Positions 5,081-5,169 of a stretch of 5,169 nt of DNA are shown piece after piece. The translations under genes and the position numbers were made by a program. Within the stretch, counting starts at the first letter, position 1; each line of letters starts with the position of its first letter. This DNA is from an uncultured Bermanella sp. GTDB taxonomy: Bacteria > Pseudomonadota > Gammaproteobacteria > Pseudomonadales > Oceanobacteraceae. Location: contig CAJXIK010000159.1 in NCBI GenBank assembly GCA_913054445.1, positions 1-5,169 of the forward strand, in the 5' to 3' direction. The notes beneath the pieces are model-generated. The model worked only from the letters and a program-made list of their open reading frames with translations. It did not search any database and was not told where the DNA came from.

Positions 5081-5169
5081 TCCGCCAGCCTGAAATGGTG
5101 GTGGTTCAGTTTATGGCCGCCGTCAATCCGTCCATGGAGGCTTCCTGAAGCATCCATGCTTCAAAGACC
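5081..5169. repeat. Dispersed palindromic repeat, copy B (cut by window edge)
   Basis: This copy aligns with 114-202 in the same orientation, starting with the shared TCCGCCAGCCTG and ending with the shared CAAAGACC/TAAAGACC. It contains the perfect hairpin GAAGC 5147-5151, loop ATCCAT, GCTTC 5158-5162, at the place of the AAAAC/GTTTT hairpin in copy A. The two stems differ by paired changes. The left outer arm is 5090-5118. The right outer arm would lie beyond the window. It lies about 100 bases upstream of ampD. Confidence 0.7.

Overview
The window reads as ordinary chromosome of a gammaproteobacterium, probably a marine or environmental lineage near Cellvibrionales or Pseudomonadales. That placement is an inference from the ampD-ampE pair, the style of the cobalamin genes and the moderate GC content; no taxonomic marker is present. 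All six genes lie on the minus strand, so transcription runs from the right end to the left: ampD, ampE, cobU, cobT, cobC, btuF.

The right part (3550-4978) holds ampD, a cytoplasmic anhydro-muropeptide amidase of cell-wall recycling, and ampE, its usual membrane-protein partner. The middle and left part (351-3476) is a cobalamin salvage and nucleotide-loop assembly cluster. CobU activates adenosylcobinamide, CobT makes alpha-ribazole phosphate, CobC is the phosphatase that removes the phosphate, and a BtuF-like periplasmic protein captures corrinoid. cobT, cobC and btuF are packed within a few bases of each other. cobU may have its own promoter, because a perfect TATAAT lies in the ampE-cobU gap. 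CobS, which joins the CobU and CobT products, is absent from the window, as are the BtuCD transporter partners.

Both ends of the window are non-coding. Each carries one copy of a dispersed, palindromic repeat in the same orientation (copy A about 114-228, copy B 5081 to the window edge, about 70% identical by eye). An internal hairpin is preserved in both copies by paired compensatory base changes. This is the least explained feature here. Other oddities are a telomere-like TTAGGG hexamer run inside the 5' end of cobU, a three-unit 12-bp tandem repeat that forms the cobT start region, and an 8-bp direct repeat bracketing a stem-loop beyond copy A.

I see no tRNA, rRNA, CRISPR array, transposase or recognisable cobalamin riboswitch, and no evidence of a wholly new multi-gene system.
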